The notes beneath the pieces were generated by a model. It saw only the letters and a list, made by a program, of their open reading frames with translations. It was not told where the DNA came from and ran no database searches. From Corynebacterium sp. (GTDB lineage Bacteria; Actinomycetota; Actinomycetes; Mycobacteriales; Mycobacteriaceae), in assembly GCF_030530965.1 (NCBI RefSeq), contig NZ_JAUMTY010000047.1, positions 13,442 through 18,515 of the forward strand: a stretch of 5,074 nucleotides of DNA, given 5' to 3'. A program made the translations under genes and the position numbers. How positions within the stretch are numbered: position 1 is the first letter of the stretch; each line of letters starts with the position of its first letter. Shown here piece after piece: positions 4,823-5,074 of this stretch.

Positions 4823-5074
4823 TTAATCACCGAGGGCGTGCCGAATACGCATGACCGCAGCGTCCTTCTCTTTACGAGTCAGCCCCGGCTTCACACCGAA
4901 CTGATCGACGACCGTATCGGCAAACGTCGAGACCGTTGCCCAGCGAAGCTCCGGTAGAGCACCAATCACGGCGGCCAAAACACCTAAACGATCCCGGGCA
5001 CGAACCTCGAGAATATCGCCATTCCACACCAGTTCAGCATCATCTTTGGTGAACGGAAGACGCGTTTCTCGAGA
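4823..5074 (-). CDS. glnD: [protein-PII] nucleotidylyltransferase GlnD, C-terminal fragment
   Basis: The last 83 codons of a gene entering from the right edge, ending in TAA (4823-4825). The frame is open to the window edge; the GTG at 5029 is an internal valine, not a start. The segment LEVRARDRLGVLAAVIGALP followed by LRWATVSTFADTVVDQFGV matches the final ACT domain of GlnD (family pattern LEVxARDRPGLLAxVxxxLxxx...AxVxTxGxxxVDxFxV). ACT domains in GlnD sense glutamine; the enzyme modifies PII (GlnK), by uridylylation in enterics and adenylylation in corynebacteria. The nucleotidyltransferase and HD domains lie outside the window. Proximity to ffh fits the corynebacterial amtB-glnK-glnD/SRP neighbourhood. 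The main alternative, another ACT-domain protein, is less likely given this context. Confidence 0.85.
   Translation of the reverse strand, partial: SRETRLPFTKDDAELVWNGDILEVRARDRLGVLAAVIGALPELRWATVSTFADTVVDQFGVKPGLTRKEKDAAVMRIRHALGD

Noticed and set aside
1..5074. Mobile element, CRISPR array, tRNA or rRNA
   Set aside because: No transposase or integrase motifs, regularly spaced repeats, tRNA-like cloverleaf or rRNA-like sequence was seen on either strand.

Overview
The window looks like part of a GC-rich actinobacterial chromosome, most probably Corynebacterium or a close relative. The basis is the Ffh protein (actinobacterial GTPase-domain wording such as LQRPGAV and DTAGRLGIDE, plus a long Lys-rich and Met/Gly-rich tail) and the gene neighbourhood: a glnD end and ffh lie close together on one strand, as I recall for Corynebacterium glutamicum (amtB-glnK-glnD next to the SRP gene). 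The genus is an inference; no database was searched.

All four recognisable genes are on the minus strand, so the window reads right to left. From the right edge: the last 83 codons of glnD (PII nucleotidylyltransferase, C-terminal ACT domain; 4823-5074). Then a 297-bp gap, counted to the preferred downstream start, that is partly AT-rich and holds candidate promoter and operator elements (4526-4822). Then a large membrane acyltransferase of OatA-like layout, with an AT3 domain followed by an SGNH esterase-fold domain (2069-4525). Then a 122-bp gap with a hairpin on the acyltransferase stop codon and a candidate ffh promoter. Then complete ffh (330-1946), and a 273-bp gap with a candidate promoter and a strongly foldable leader. 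Finally the first 18 codons of rpsP (ribosomal protein S16; 1-56).

Functionally this is mostly housekeeping: co-translational protein targeting (Ffh), translation (S16) and nitrogen signalling (GlnD). The accessory element is the cell-envelope O-acyltransferase between glnD and ffh. In this family the AT3 part moves an acyl group, usually acetyl, across the membrane, and the SGNH part places it on an extracytoplasmic glycan. The substrate cannot be read from sequence.

I found no mobile element, CRISPR array, tRNA, rRNA or evident new defence or metabolic system. The points most worth a second look are the structured rpsP leader, the lipoprotein-signal-like segment joining the two acyltransferase domains, its long basic N-terminal extension, and the inverted repeats overlapping its putative promoter. 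The long plus-strand reading frames opposite ffh and the acyltransferase are best explained as antisense shadows.
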